Part shown: positions 1 through 11,941 of the stretch, in pieces | Layout of the letters: each line of letters opens with the position of its first letter | Numbering within the stretch: the stretch's first letter is position 1 | NCBI GenBank assembly: GCA_003260075.1 | Contig: QLIY01000160.1 | Location: forward strand, 90,789-154,788 | From: Phallusia mammillata | Lineage: Eukaryota > Chordata > Ascidiacea > Phlebobranchia > Ascidiidae | DNA: 64,000 nt | Direction: 5' to 3' | Made by a program: the position numbers and the translations under genes | Notes under the pieces: generated by a model | The model's input: only the letters and a program-made list of their open reading frames with translations | Told to the model about the DNA's origin: nothing | The model's database searches: none

Positions 1-670
1 ATGTTATCACAGTGTTGGCAAATTCTACCCTTCTACGTTGACTAAATAAATCTTTTTGTCATGACTGACCCACATTATCTAAGCTACAATCTTTGACTCG
101 CACAGGGACGGTATTTAAGATAATATCGTAATTTCACGCCGACAAGTTCACGTGGCATAATACCAGACTTGCTACATAAATCTTGAAATGTAAAATTTCC
201 AAGCAGGCTTTGCACTTAAAATAGTTTGCATTTATGTAGTATACATTTTTTTCTAAGCTTTTCATACAAGCGAAGATTGACATAAGGTACTGCCACCACC
301 AACTTGAAAACGAATTTAGTAGTTATAGGCTGCATGAATACAGAAAAAAAACTTCTTTTATAATCGCATCTGAAATTAATGTTAAAATAAAGTGGGATTG
401 CTTTTTGTTGGCTACCATTTTTTAGGTGTCACCTATTCTTAGTGCCCTGCTTTTACTGGACATAAATGATGGGTAATCCCGCTCTGCAATTAAGAAGATT
501 GCTTCACATCGTACTTTTTCCAAAGCAGATACCAAGCAGCCGAAAAATGGGTTTAAACTTGCAAAACGTGTTGCCTTTTTAGCTTTGGACAGTCCCAACC
601 CTTGGAACCTCAAACTTTAAGTTGAAACAAAATCACCATTTGTAGATTTTTTGGCAACATACATTCAACT

Positions 671-676
671 TTTATT
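671..676 (-). promoter_or_regulatory. Poly(A) signal of the PC-esterase-like gene
   Basis: The minus strand reads AATAAA about 30 bases after the TGA stop of the PC-esterase-like gene. The rest of 1-705 shows no coding exon or other feature I can support. Confidence 0.55.
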
Positions 677-705
677 TCATAAATACCACAACTAAGATGC
701 TCATC

Positions 706-3182
706 TCAGCGCTTAAGTGAGTGGATGTAATTCAAAAGGACTTGAACTTTCATGAGATTAACACCAAGGCCGTAATGGGTCCCATCGAAGCTATGAATAA
801 ACTTTCCTAGAGACCGAAAGTCAAACAAGGGAATTCGGTGCTGTTTGCAGTAAGTTTGCATTTTTGTAGTGTACTCGTCTATTTTTTGTTCATTTTGCAA
901 CGAAAAATAAACTGGTGCCTTTAGGAGTCCGATCGGCATTGGCGCTACAAAATAGATGTGTGGCCATCTCTCAACGGGAAATTTGTGTTGATAGTATTCT
1001 CTGATTAAACTCTCGGCTGGCTTTAAAAAATTGTTAATTGCAACATCAGCAGAGCATTGTATGTGAAAACCCACACCTATGATAATAAGAGATCCCCGCT
1101 TTCCTAACAAACTTTCCACCAGGTGAAGAAAATCGCTTTTAAATTTCAGGTTGTAGAAAGGCTTCATGGTGACGTTGAACTTCGGCGCTCTTCCGCCACA
1201 TAGTGCATGTTTGTTATATACTTGATTAATGCTCTTCAAAATTGAACGGCATTCTTTCCAAAAGTACATTTGTCCAGAAATGCAAAGGTTCCGAGTTTTT
1301 GCTGTCATGCTCCTATTCCACGCTCCCCGCACGGGGTCGTCAGAGAGCAGCATGATCATGGTAAGAAACATGTTACGCATGAACGAATCGCCAACAAAGT
1401 AAATGTCATTGTAAGGTGAATCCTCTATGACGTCACATGCAGATGAAGCAGTGTAGTTGGTCCAACTGCACCGTTCGTCCGCCGTTCTCCAGGAACAGGT
1501 TTCAGCATGGTGATAATCTCGCGAATCAATGCATCTGCAGGAACAATGATAATAGGTTATTAACCAAAAAGGTAAATAGGTATACCGTTTGTGAAAATTA
1601 TGCTTGGTGATATTCACATTTTTGGCAAAAGCTACCATTCTCCTTCTAGCCGCATTAGACAATTTGCAATAGTCTTGCAATTGTACAACCTAGTGTTGCA
1701 TGTTTTGAAAAATAAATTTGAATATACCTTATAAGTTGTCCTACTTCTTGTCATTTTGGAGAATATTTTTTACAAACGGCCCAACAAGTTACGACATTTA
1801 TGACACCAACAGCGTATAGTCAAATATAACTATGTGATAATGTTTGGCATTTGCATACAACGTGCCAAGCCTTTGCAATGGCAAAATAACAATTTACTGT
1901 GGCAAAACGGGAAAATAAAAAACAGTCAAACATTTTGCTTACACACAGTCAAACATTTACTTACTCTTTGCAAGAACAAAACGTGGCATCTGCGGGTCGA
2001 CATAAACCACTCCACTTGTTAGTGCAGCAAGGTTTATCTCCATGGGGATTGCACCAACTCCCGACTGATGGCCACTTTGAATTTTCCATTTTAGGTTGGT
2101 ACCTGTCGTGTTTCAAATCTCCGTTTAGTTGCGAGGCACTTAATGTTGCAGCTATTAGGTCAGAACTTTTTAACTTTCTGAAGAACTGTGACGTGGCTGC
2201 GTTAAAGGTGAAAAAAACTTAAATGGGCCACCGGATCTTGCGTGAATGGACTGTCAGATCTTTAACATTTATGGAAAGGGAAGTGCGTTTTTGGTTCGGT
2301 ATACCCTGAAATTCATTCTAACTTAGAACCCACGTTATAGCTCTCCAGTTTGTCAAATTCGCGTTATACCTCTCCAGTTGGTGAAAATCTGTTAATTTGT
2401 AAAATGCCAAGACGGCTGATTATTGCGCTATTGACTTGTGTCACAAGGTTGTCGGTTCTAATCCTATCTCTGTAGCTTTTCGCCTAAATCGGAAACTGAT
2501 TTCAATTTAAAAAAACATCTAACAAAAAAAGATTCAATTAACTTGGAATATAACAGGCAGCTTACCGGCGGCCTCAACGAAATGCATTGATGCTTTGCCG
2601 GCCAATTAAAAATAAAAATGAAACAAACAAACAAATGTTACAAATTTAACAAAATTCGAATAGAATCCCGGGATTAAGGTTGTTTTTGTCCCGGAATCCC
2701 GGGATAAGCCAAACTGGCAAATTTGAGAAACCCTACCCTGAATCAGCAAAATTGCTTATTTGTACCGTATAGTTTGATTAGGCAGCTGTTCCAACATAAC
2801 AAAGAAATGTTTTTAACCTAATTTGACAGCTTATTGTTATAATTGTACTCGTTTTACCTGTAATAACCACACTGATGATCTTCCCTCCACTGCTTTTTTG
2901 TATCCCTCTTTGTCTCCAATAACTTAACAAAATCTCATCATGAAATGCTTCCTTCTTTGGTGATGTTAAAACCCATTTACCCTTGGTAAGATTTGTCAGT
3001 ATATTGTCACAACATGAGTGAATTTTTCTGTTGCGATGTGACTCAAAAAAAAGTACTTTTGCACTTCCTGCAGTTGAAAGCAACTGTTGATGTTCGTTTT
3101 GTCGGTTTATGTACAAATACACGGCAACGGATATAACCATCAAAACAACGAATCCACGCTGCTTTGACGTCCAAACTGGCAT
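706..3182 (-). CDS. PC-esterase/NXPE-like SGNH membrane protein
   Basis: Three exons on the minus strand: 3182-2858, 2196-1965 and 1534-706. Splice phases match (1, then 2) and the joined frame is 461 codons. The N-terminus is a type II signal anchor (about residues 10-26, GFVVLMVISVAVYLYI), followed by a lumenal KGKWV segment. The second exon is cysteine-rich (NPHGDKPCC, FCSCKE). The third carries the esterase-type GDSFMR motif near residue 234 and the terminal DGTH motif near 436-439, which are the Ser and Asp/His blocks of the PC-esterase/trichome-birefringence/NXPE superfamily. Such proteins are Golgi-type acyl-transfer or esterase enzymes acting on glycans or cell-surface substrates. The exact substrate cannot be told. 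The middle exon has no obvious ORF start and was found only by phase and by the cysteine motif. Confidence 0.8.
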
Positions 3183-6100
3183 GACAGCATTTCGTAAGCA
3201 GGTTCTATTTCAGCAGCATTAAAAAGTCAAAAATTGTTTGCAGTCTGCAAACGAAGACATAAAAAATATTTTAAAATCTTTTAGGATTACTCACTTAAAG
3301 CAACCATCGGAAATGGTTTGTTTTGATAATTTCTTATACATTGTGAGAAAAAGTAGCATTGGTAGTGCTTCAGATGTTGAAAAGCAAAGTTTAAAAGTAC
3401 ACAGGAAGTCAAACTCAATAAATGCAAACAAGTGTACCTATTTTAACAATTACTTAGGTAGGTGGCCAGCAGCAGGGTTTAAGCAAAAAAACATTGCAAA
3501 TACAACTCGACTTAATTGTCTCAAACAGAAACACTCAAGTCCAAACTCCCAAACGATGCTATTTTTAAAGTCACATGTTTCTCACAACAATTTTCAGACA
3601 AAAAATCATTATTTTTACCTTAATTTAAGTTTTCGAAAACTGTTAAATGTCAACTTAAGTATGATTTAATATGATACCTCAATTACAAAAGCTGTACATC
3701 AGTTACTTCTTCCATTCGCATTTAGTAAATCAACCTATGTGAAATGTTTGGGCTGCTGCGGTATAATGTGTATTAATCCAAAATCTGTGGGGTCGTGAGT
3801 TCACACTAAAAGCCGATACCTCAAATTGCAATGTGTTCCAGACAGATGTCAAACTTATACCATTTGTAAACAACTATATAGGCCGACAACCCAGTACTAT
3901 ACTATACTATACTATACTATTTAAACTAAACAATTGAACAAAACGTTAAATTTTTGCGCTGATCTTTCATGAAAAATGGTTTCAAATTATTACGCACAAA
4001 AGAATCCTTAAGAAATTTGAAAGATAAAGGAATGAAGTAAACATTCAACGTGGTAATGCTAATATGCGCAGGGTCTAAGATCCCTAAATAACATCTTATC
4101 CCAAACTAAAATCTAAAAATAATAAAATCTTCTTTGAAAAACGAACCTCTAGTAAAAAAAATGCGTATCGCACGTTTCAGAAACAAGTAACATCGCAGCC
4201 TTGACGATATAGATAACAAAAACTGGTCTTACAACTTACGCTAAATGCAGTCCTTGGGCACTGTTGCGTCCATTATGCGTAGGCTGTGCATTTTTGCCAG
4301 GATCACATAGCCGACGGCAACCTCACATTTAACCAATTTCATTTCGTGCCTCAGTGTGATTTGTTTTATATGTGACAAGCCTTCTTACACGCATTGTGAC
4401 TAATTTTATACTTTAACGTGTGGTTTCAAAATTAATGGTTTAGCACACTTAAATGCAAATTTTCTTGTCCTATTTTATAAACAGTTTCTTATTTGTTTCA
4501 TCTCTATTTGTTTGTTTATTAAATTTAATTCGGAAAATTATAGGTGTCATTTTACAAATAAATTCCGGGCGTCTGCAAACATAATTTTGTTTTACCAACA
4601 TTAAACCTCAACATAAAAGTGGCGTGGATAATGTCGTAAGGCCTATATTCAGCCAATTTCGATCGCTAAAGTAATATAAGGTTGCAAAACGAAAACCCAC
4701 CGACGGGCGTTGGAAACAATTGAATAATGTGGAGCCTTTTTTGCACATGGTTACTCATTACTATTGAGGAGAATACACACGGAAAGCAGGGGATTATTAT
4801 ACGTTTGTTTTACACCTAAATATGACGCAGCAACGTGTTTGTCTGTTTCGAACTTTGCAAGAAATTTCTAATACAGCCTAACAACCAAACTTACTTCATA
4901 CGTTTGAACAAAGCTAATCCCATTGCGGTTTTATACACTGACTTACTGAAATGTCTGAATTGAGGTTGCCTTGCTCTTAAATGTTATTTTGACAGTTTTC
5001 TTAAAGGTAAATAATCATGTGTTTAATCTAATTCTAAAGCAGATCTAATGCAAAAATTGTTATGGCGGGTTCAGACGATACAGGTCATGTGCAGCGTCAT
5101 GAAGCACATTAAGGTTTGGTGATTTTGGCCTGAGGCAATAAAATTCAAATCACAAGAAACCACCGTCGATAGGCGATAACCACCAACGCAATCAAACTAT
5201 CAATTCGACAAGAATCAATTTTAACATTGTAGAAAATATCAACGTGATTTATTGCATTAGCCTATAAAATTCACCAGGACTGGCAACTAAGCCTTTTTGT
5301 GTGAACTTATCTCATTATTTAAACATATATTGATACGGACGGCCCTTCTGGGTGATTCGCCAACACGGGTTGGTCGTTGCTGTTTGACAAGGGCCAATAT
5401 TTGTCATGTAACATTCCATTAATCTTGATACCTTCCCACTGTATGGTGAAAGCCACCATGTTCGTTAGTTGATCCTTATCTCGAAAGGAAAGTGGCAATA
5501 TGATGTGGTGAATGTGAGTTGGCGTTTTTAATCGATAGTCATCGCTATGTCAACTGTCAACTGATGTGACGTAAGGTAAAAATATATGTTACTGATGGCT
5601 GAAACTTCCGAGTTTTTGTGAAATAAACAATCAAGAAATAAATCGGTAAAACGACCGAGGTTGCTTTTATGGTGCATCATCAATTTGAAGAAGCTGTAAA
5701 TACCCAAAAGGATCATTATCGTTTTTAACCTCTTTTAGTTACGACCGTAGATAAACGAGTTTTATGATATAAAGCGTAACCAAAAATACCTTGTTTGCCC
5801 AGTCCTATACAGCATTCACTTTCGGCCCTGTCAGTATACCTAAATGTTGGGAATCCAGCAAAGATTCAATTCTAACAGTTCAAGTGTTTTATTCAGCAAT
5901 TATTGACTACAATTGAGCTAAGGGAAGGCAGTTACTTGTGTGTATTCCTCATAAACAAGCTTTACACAAAGCAACAGCAGTCTCTAAGTAGCGAAACAAA
6001 CAGTGTGTTTAGAAACTATTGTTACCGGGGCAAAGGCAATGGCCTTTCGATTGACTTCGACAAAAGGTCGCAAAGTTTTTCACTTGACACCTTCAAGTAG

Positions 6101-6464
6101 TGCAATCGAGTTGATTTCTGCTCAAATGCACCAAGGTAAACGGGGCACTTAAGACGTGGCGAACCAAGACATCCATTGTCCCAGGACAATAGAAATATTC
6201 GGCTTTATTGAAGTTATGGTTATTATGGTCTGTGCCTACCATTTTACTGATTTTCAATACGTTTTAACAATAAGCGAAAAACTAGGGATAATTACCTAAA
6301 AACTGCTATGTGCATCCTTGACAAACTACAATAAATGCATTTTGATTACTAATTTCAGTTGTTTACTGTTTAGGGACTGCTGTATTTTATCTTGTTGTAA
6401 CTATTGTACCGCTGTTACACTGACATGTAATTTATACATTTGACAACTTTGTTCATCTTGCATA
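3183..6464. other. Gene-free interval upstream of the PC-esterase-like gene
   Basis: No ORF here is supported by homology, by splice sites or by a run of exons. The only clear structure is a short microsatellite, five ACTAT units at 3896-3920. The 3' end just before 6465 should hold the promoter and 5' UTR of the following plus-strand gene, but I recognise no core element. Confidence 0.5.
3896..3920. repeat. ACTAT microsatellite (5 units)
   Basis: Five perfect tandem copies of ACTAT are seen directly. Confidence 0.9.
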
Positions 6465-6737
6465 ATGGGCTGCACTGCATCAACCGCGAAGGTCGTCGAA
6501 CCTTCTATAACAAAGTCAAAACATACAGCGACCCTGGAAATGAAAGGTTGGTTGTTATATTATGAATAGGCTATGTTTGAAACCGTATTGCATGACAAAT
6601 GTCAAATAATGGTTTTTGTTGACATAGCGAGCAAATCCGTAATGGAGCGAATGAAATTGTGTTGATTTTTTTAACTGTAGTCGCGCTATAGACAACAGTG
6701 ATTGAATATGACATTATACCGGCTGCAGTTAAAAAAA

Positions 6738-6788
<51 letters not shown>

Positions 6789-9649
6789 GCGTGATCCATA
6801 GACATCGTAAATTTACAACGCGTCTGCTCCATACGTGCTCTTGCGTTTCTACTGATGGAAACTTTAAAATATGCGAACATTTAAAGTAATAGGTTTTAAA
6901 ACAAAAATGGAATTGTAGAGCCAAGATGGGAAAAAATGACTGCTACCAATATTTTCATACATATTCCAACCTTCAAAAACATAAAACTCCAAAACATGCC
7001 GTTCTTTATTTTCAAAACGTAATGCGCGTGCTACGGGGGGGGGGAACAGTGTCTTATGTATCAAGTACATATTGTAACGTAGAAGAATCAAGTATTCTGA
7101 CTGAAGACTTTGTTTTAGTGAAAATATCAATGTGGCAGGCACGTTCTTGTAGTTGTTGGGTTCAATACTAGATTGTTGTTGAGTTGCTACGGTTGGGGGG
7201 GGGGTCTTGTGTCAACCCGCCGAAGATACGAATCAATGATTTTTAATTGAGGTTTAAAAGATGTGATTTGTTTTATAAATAGCACAATCAATCAATCTGA
7301 TTACATTTTAAGAGCATCGCAGAAAAAAGCTTCCTTTTTTGAATCTGTGAAACAATAGTCTCGCTTCCATAGTCTTTTGTGCTTCAAATCGAGTCTCAAA
7401 AGTGTAGCAACGGATTTCTTAAAATGGTAAAGTTTAGGGGTGGGGAAGTTTTTAACAAGGTGCAAAAATTTTGATTTGGTGAAATGCTGGTTGGTTGGAG
7501 GTTTCACGGCGTATAGTTACTAATTTGAATCAAAGTAAATGTTAGAAAAGCATTTGTTTTTGTGTATGTTTTTTAGGTTTTGTTCGATAACATTGAAGAA
7601 CAGTCTGGTGGCCCTGAAAAGAGTTTGAGTTTGATACGTATGGAAAACGCTAATACACTGAATTCTGAAATGACAAATTAGTCATTAGGCAACAAATTGA
7701 ACACTAAGTGAGATATTCGCATGTTCAAGGTAAACAGATATACAACGTCATGTATTGTATTTCCCGTCAAAACCCCAAGGAACAAAAATTGTACACATCC
7801 GCGTTGTGCGTTTAATGATGTGCAAACAAAGATACCACAATCGCGTACAAGGGAGCTCATAAATTCAGGCTGTCACAACGAAGGACCGTCCTTGCACTCC
7901 CGGATACAAGCTGTGTTTTTGTAGCAAGATTGCAACAGGAAGTCTCCATTAGCATTTTCAGTGCAGTGTTTGTGTTTTGATATCGATCTTCTCTGATATT
8001 GGAGTAATGAGCGCGTTTCAAGACAAAAATCAGTTCAAAGTTTAAATGGGAAGAAAAGTAGCTTTTATTAGAAAGAAGCGAGGTGTTTGAACTTCCGTTT
8101 TAGGACAATGATATGTATATTAATCATCCTTGTACATTCTCTAAAAAGCCGAAGACAATTGTATAAATACAAGGTAGATTATTAACAAGATGGCAACCCT
8201 GCAAAATTGCGGCACAAGACAAATATATTGAAAAGGCAAGCTATATGCGAAAAAGGCCAGTCCTTGCTTTTCTTCACCTTTGTCAAGAGTAATATGCAAG
8301 CACAAAGACTTAACAAGTTTACAGCCGTTTGGTTAAATTGTAGTTCAGCAGTTTTTGGTAGTGAAACTTTGTATATGACATGCAATTCGGTATAGATCTG
8401 TCATAGAAATAGGGCCAATGCATCAGTTTAACTTCTTTCCTCAAAAAACTTAGTTATAATGTGTATCTGGCATTTATATATCGCGCCAATGTACGCTGTT
8501 GCGTTACAGGCAGTATGTGAGCGTTCAGTCATACTTGTACCGACTCTAACTCGCTTGTTTTCTTTGTCCGGCATTTCTGCTAGCACATACATACACCGTG
8601 TGGAAGCTTCCGAACAGCCGGTACCGAATAGCATTGTATACATAACAACGTGTTTTGGGTAATACTGTTTTGATGAAATTTTGCGTATTCATTCAATGCA
8701 CTTTGGTTTCAACTTGAGAACAGGTTGCAGTTGAACACAGATCGATCAATGTGTTGATTCTTTCTAGTGGTGTTTAAGTGTCTGGATAGTGGAAGCAAGT
8801 GCGTTACACTGTTCGAGCTGTGTGTTTTTGCGATATAACCTGATATGTATTCATTTTAAATTTAAAGTTTTTTTGAAACTTTTTGAATCTCTTTGAGCAT
8901 TTGCTGTGGTTGTTACATAAGATAATATTGTCATGCAATCATAACAGAAAACCTGTCTTTTTGTGTGTTTAGATCTGCAGGCCGATATAAACCATTTTTT
9001 AGACCTGGCCTCGTTTTGTCTACTTTATTTACAAAACCATATTTAATTAATTAAAATATGTGTTTCAGCGGAATGTGATCAATTTTCGAACAGGACTGAA
9101 CCCAACTTGATCATTGACACTAACACTAATCTGACGTCGACTGACTTGGGCCAGTTCACCTCAGAAAGAAAAGAAAGCAGTCTGCCAGAAGTCGACAAAG
9201 ATCTGAGGATGGATCAACAAAAAGCTGAGGAGGGTGACGTAGAGATTAAAGTGGAAGGATTTTCTGGGCATCAGCGTCACGAAGAGAAAGAAGAAATAGA
9301 AGATTCAGATTCTTTCGATACCTCACAGGCGCCACTATCGCGTGACAAAATATCCTCTTTAAAAATCAACCACCCAATGAAGGATACCATGAACTTTATC
9401 TACCAACATAGCTCTTCTTCCTCTCCCTCGCATCTTGGAGGCAGCTTCCAGACTTTTAACGTCAATTCCCCCCGTCACACGAATAGAAGGCCGTCCGGAG
9501 TCCCTCCGCCTCCAAGAGCACTCAAAGATTCAGATTTTCTTACCAAATTTGGTGAAGGCAAGGACTTAAGAAAGCCTTCGATAACAATGGAGGAAGAAGA
9601 ACCTCCGGAAGAAAATACAGAATTGAAAAACGGCAAAGAGGAAAGATAA
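6465..9649 (+). CDS. Lipid-anchored MGC-type acidic protein, function unknown
   Basis: Two exons, 6465-6546 and 9069-9649, join in phase 1 into a 220-residue protein. It starts MGCTASTAK: Gly2 fits N-myristoylation and Cys3 fits palmitoylation, so a membrane-tethered cytosolic protein is likely. There is no transmembrane segment. The rest is hydrophilic and low in complexity: an acidic and basic middle (EEKEEIEDSD), a serine run, a proline stretch (PSGVPPPPRALK), a DFLTKFGEGKDL segment and an acidic tail. The layout, an MGC anchor plus a short C-terminal helix-like block, resembles small vertebrate MGC-anchored proteins such as C1orf21, but I cannot claim orthology. The 2.5 kb intron contains a run of 50 G. 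A likely poly(A) signal lies at 10341. Confidence 0.65.
6738..6787 (+). repeat. 50-nt poly-G homopolymer in an intron
   Basis: An uninterrupted run of 50 G follows seven A. Two shorter runs of 9-10 G lie at about 7036-7045 and 7195-7204 in the same intron. The long polyglycine and polyproline ORFs across it are artefacts of the homopolymer. Confidence 0.9.
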
Positions 9650-11941
9650 CTGGTTGGGTCATCAGAAGTTTAAAGACTAGCTTTGTCTGTCTTTGGCAAA
9701 TGGTGTGTGTTTTTTAAGTTTTGTCGTTGTTTGATTTGTGAGCATGCTATAATACAGCCAACATTTCCTGGCGATGTAATTGAGGCATACATGTTGTTTG
9801 TCGGTCCTTGGTGATAAACATTCTGTGCAGGTGAATGTGCAGTATTAATCTAAGCAGCAATTATGCTTAAATTTTGTCTTGCCTGCCTCCTGGTGCAATT
9901 CAGCGCCACCTCTTGATGCAAATTTATCATGTTATAAGTAGCTAGTGTACAAATCTCGCTGTGTTATATCTGTGTTATTGTCCAACTGTGTGGTACTAAT
10001 GCGTTTGTGTATATTTTATCGTCCAAGAAATGTTGTTTTTGTTGGTTTATGTCGTCATGCGTTATGCTGATCTCCGCCTGTTTTTCGAAGTACTAAGTAC
10101 TGCTTTGTGCTTAAAGTTGTATGCTCGTCTTTTTCAATACATTCCACTGTTATACACAAATTGGTTAATTTCAGCGCGTTCGCGCACAAGCACACATTTT
10201 TCAAAACGCCAATTTGCTGTCAGGCGAAAGTGGATGCTCGTAGATTTGCGATCACATAAAACATTCGACAGCAGACCGTAAAGCACATAAGTGACGTCAA
10301 CGTTCGCGTAATAAGGGGCCAGGCAATATATATATGAGGCAATAAATTGCCCGATTAATGTTTAACTATTCCGAGTAGCGTAGGGCAAGTCGTGACAGTT
10401 GTTGGAGCCAAGGAGACTACCGCTAACAATGAAACAAAACTGTGTTTCGCCTTATTTACAGGATTGCTGGTCTTATGTTAGTTTTTCGTTGTGTTGAAAT
10501 ATTTTGGTCTGTTTGTTCGGCAAATAGCACATGCTTTTGAGACTAAAAACAAGTTTGTTTTAGTTGGAAAGTCGTTTTCTTGAAAAAAGCGACAATGTGC
10601 AATGTTTGCCAAACAAAAATAAAAAAGAATTACGGTAATTTCACTGTTGTATCCAGAATGTAAACGTTTTGCTCTATAATAATCCGATTTGCCTTTACCG
10701 CTCACCAGAAGCAGAACAGAACAAACCTATCAGTTCAAAACTAGTAAAATGACTTTCAATGATTTGCAAATATGTGTAAGATTATTATAAAATATAAATC
10801 AATACTTGTCAAAATGCTCTTAGTTATAAAGTCTATAACTAATACTTTTTGAATAATTCGTTTATAAAATCTCCATTAAACCAAAAAAGTTGTCCACTCG
10901 TGCTGGTTTTATAAGCAACTCTTGATATCCGATACTTAGGAAGAATTATTTGACAATTTGATAAGTCACAAAGTTTGGTATTGTTTGGTGTGACAACAAA
11001 CAGTTATAGAAGAATAAGTACAATAAATCGTATGCCACAATACTTCAATTTTTATTTGTACATAAAGGGGTAAATACGCCGGGGGGGGGGACAATACTTC
11101 AATTTTTATTGCCACAATACTTCAATTTTTATTTGTACATAAAGGGGTAAATACGCCGTTGGTGGAAAATGTATGAAAGTAATTTGCTGCTAGAAGATGC
11201 TAAAGAGTTATGCGTGTTTCTGACGTCACAAAGAAAAAATACTCTAGTCACGGTTGGTGATTTTAGCACATGGTGAAGAGTGCTTTCGCCAAAAGTAAAT
11301 ACGAGGCCGCGGGGCAGTTAATAATTATCCAAAGTTCCTTTTGAGCAATTACTTGAAATGTACGGGCTGAAATATTGTTAAGGTGGCCAGTTTGATATTC
11401 AAACAAGTTCGAACCGTTCTGATTAGTGTAACCATTGAGTTGTTTCGAGAGTTTTTTAAAAACTTACCGTGGTTTCATTGTGTATGTACGCCTAAATTAA
11501 GCAAGAAGCGGGCAGCAAGGTAGGCTCATATTGTAATTTGATCTTAACTAACCTACCAAATGCTCTGTACTAATTGCTGAATTATTTTCCTCAATGTAAA
11601 GCAAAGGGAAACGAGGTGACAGTCTACGGGAGACCAAATGTGCTAGTTTGCCAGCAGTTGCTTTAGGAACGAGTAGTTATACATCTTGCCAATACGTTTG
11701 GTGAATTTTTTTTTGCTGAATTGTGGTATTGATTTTTTTAATTGAATTTTACACCGGTTGGTTATGTTATCGCAGCAGCAGTTAAAAAGATGTATGGGGG
11801 TCATCTGTATTTAGAACATTTCTAGTTTTGACATTTGGTAGTGTTCGGTTGAAAGCTGTCTTCGATTCGCGTGAAATGGGGCGTGACAAAATGATCTAGT
11901 TGTAATGCTCTACTTTACCCAGCGTAAGTCAACAAAGAAAT
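9650..11941. other. Intergenic: 3' end of MGC-type gene and upstream region of M6
   Basis: This interval holds AATAAA at 10341-10346, a full CRE palindrome TGACGTCA at 10292-10299, and a poly-G-flanked duplication at 11034-11158. A plausible 3' splice site (CTACTTTACCCAG, ending 11922) lies 19 bases before the first M6 methionine. An upstream, untranslated or very short coding M6 exon is therefore likely, but I could not place it. Confidence 0.5.
11034..11158. repeat. Direct duplication around a poly-G run (locus a)
   Basis: A 48-base sequence ending TAAATACGCCG (11034-11081) is followed by a run of 10 G. Then come a 20-base partial copy (11091-11110) and a complete second copy (11111-11158). 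Confidence 0.9.

Noticed and set aside
3238-3669. A 143-codon plus-strand ORF upstream of the PC-esterase-like gene
   Set aside because: AT-rich, no recognisable domain, no splice partners; likely chance.
6571-6924. ORFs with long polyproline or polyglycine
   Set aside because: They are translations of the poly-G run on either strand and have no other coding support.
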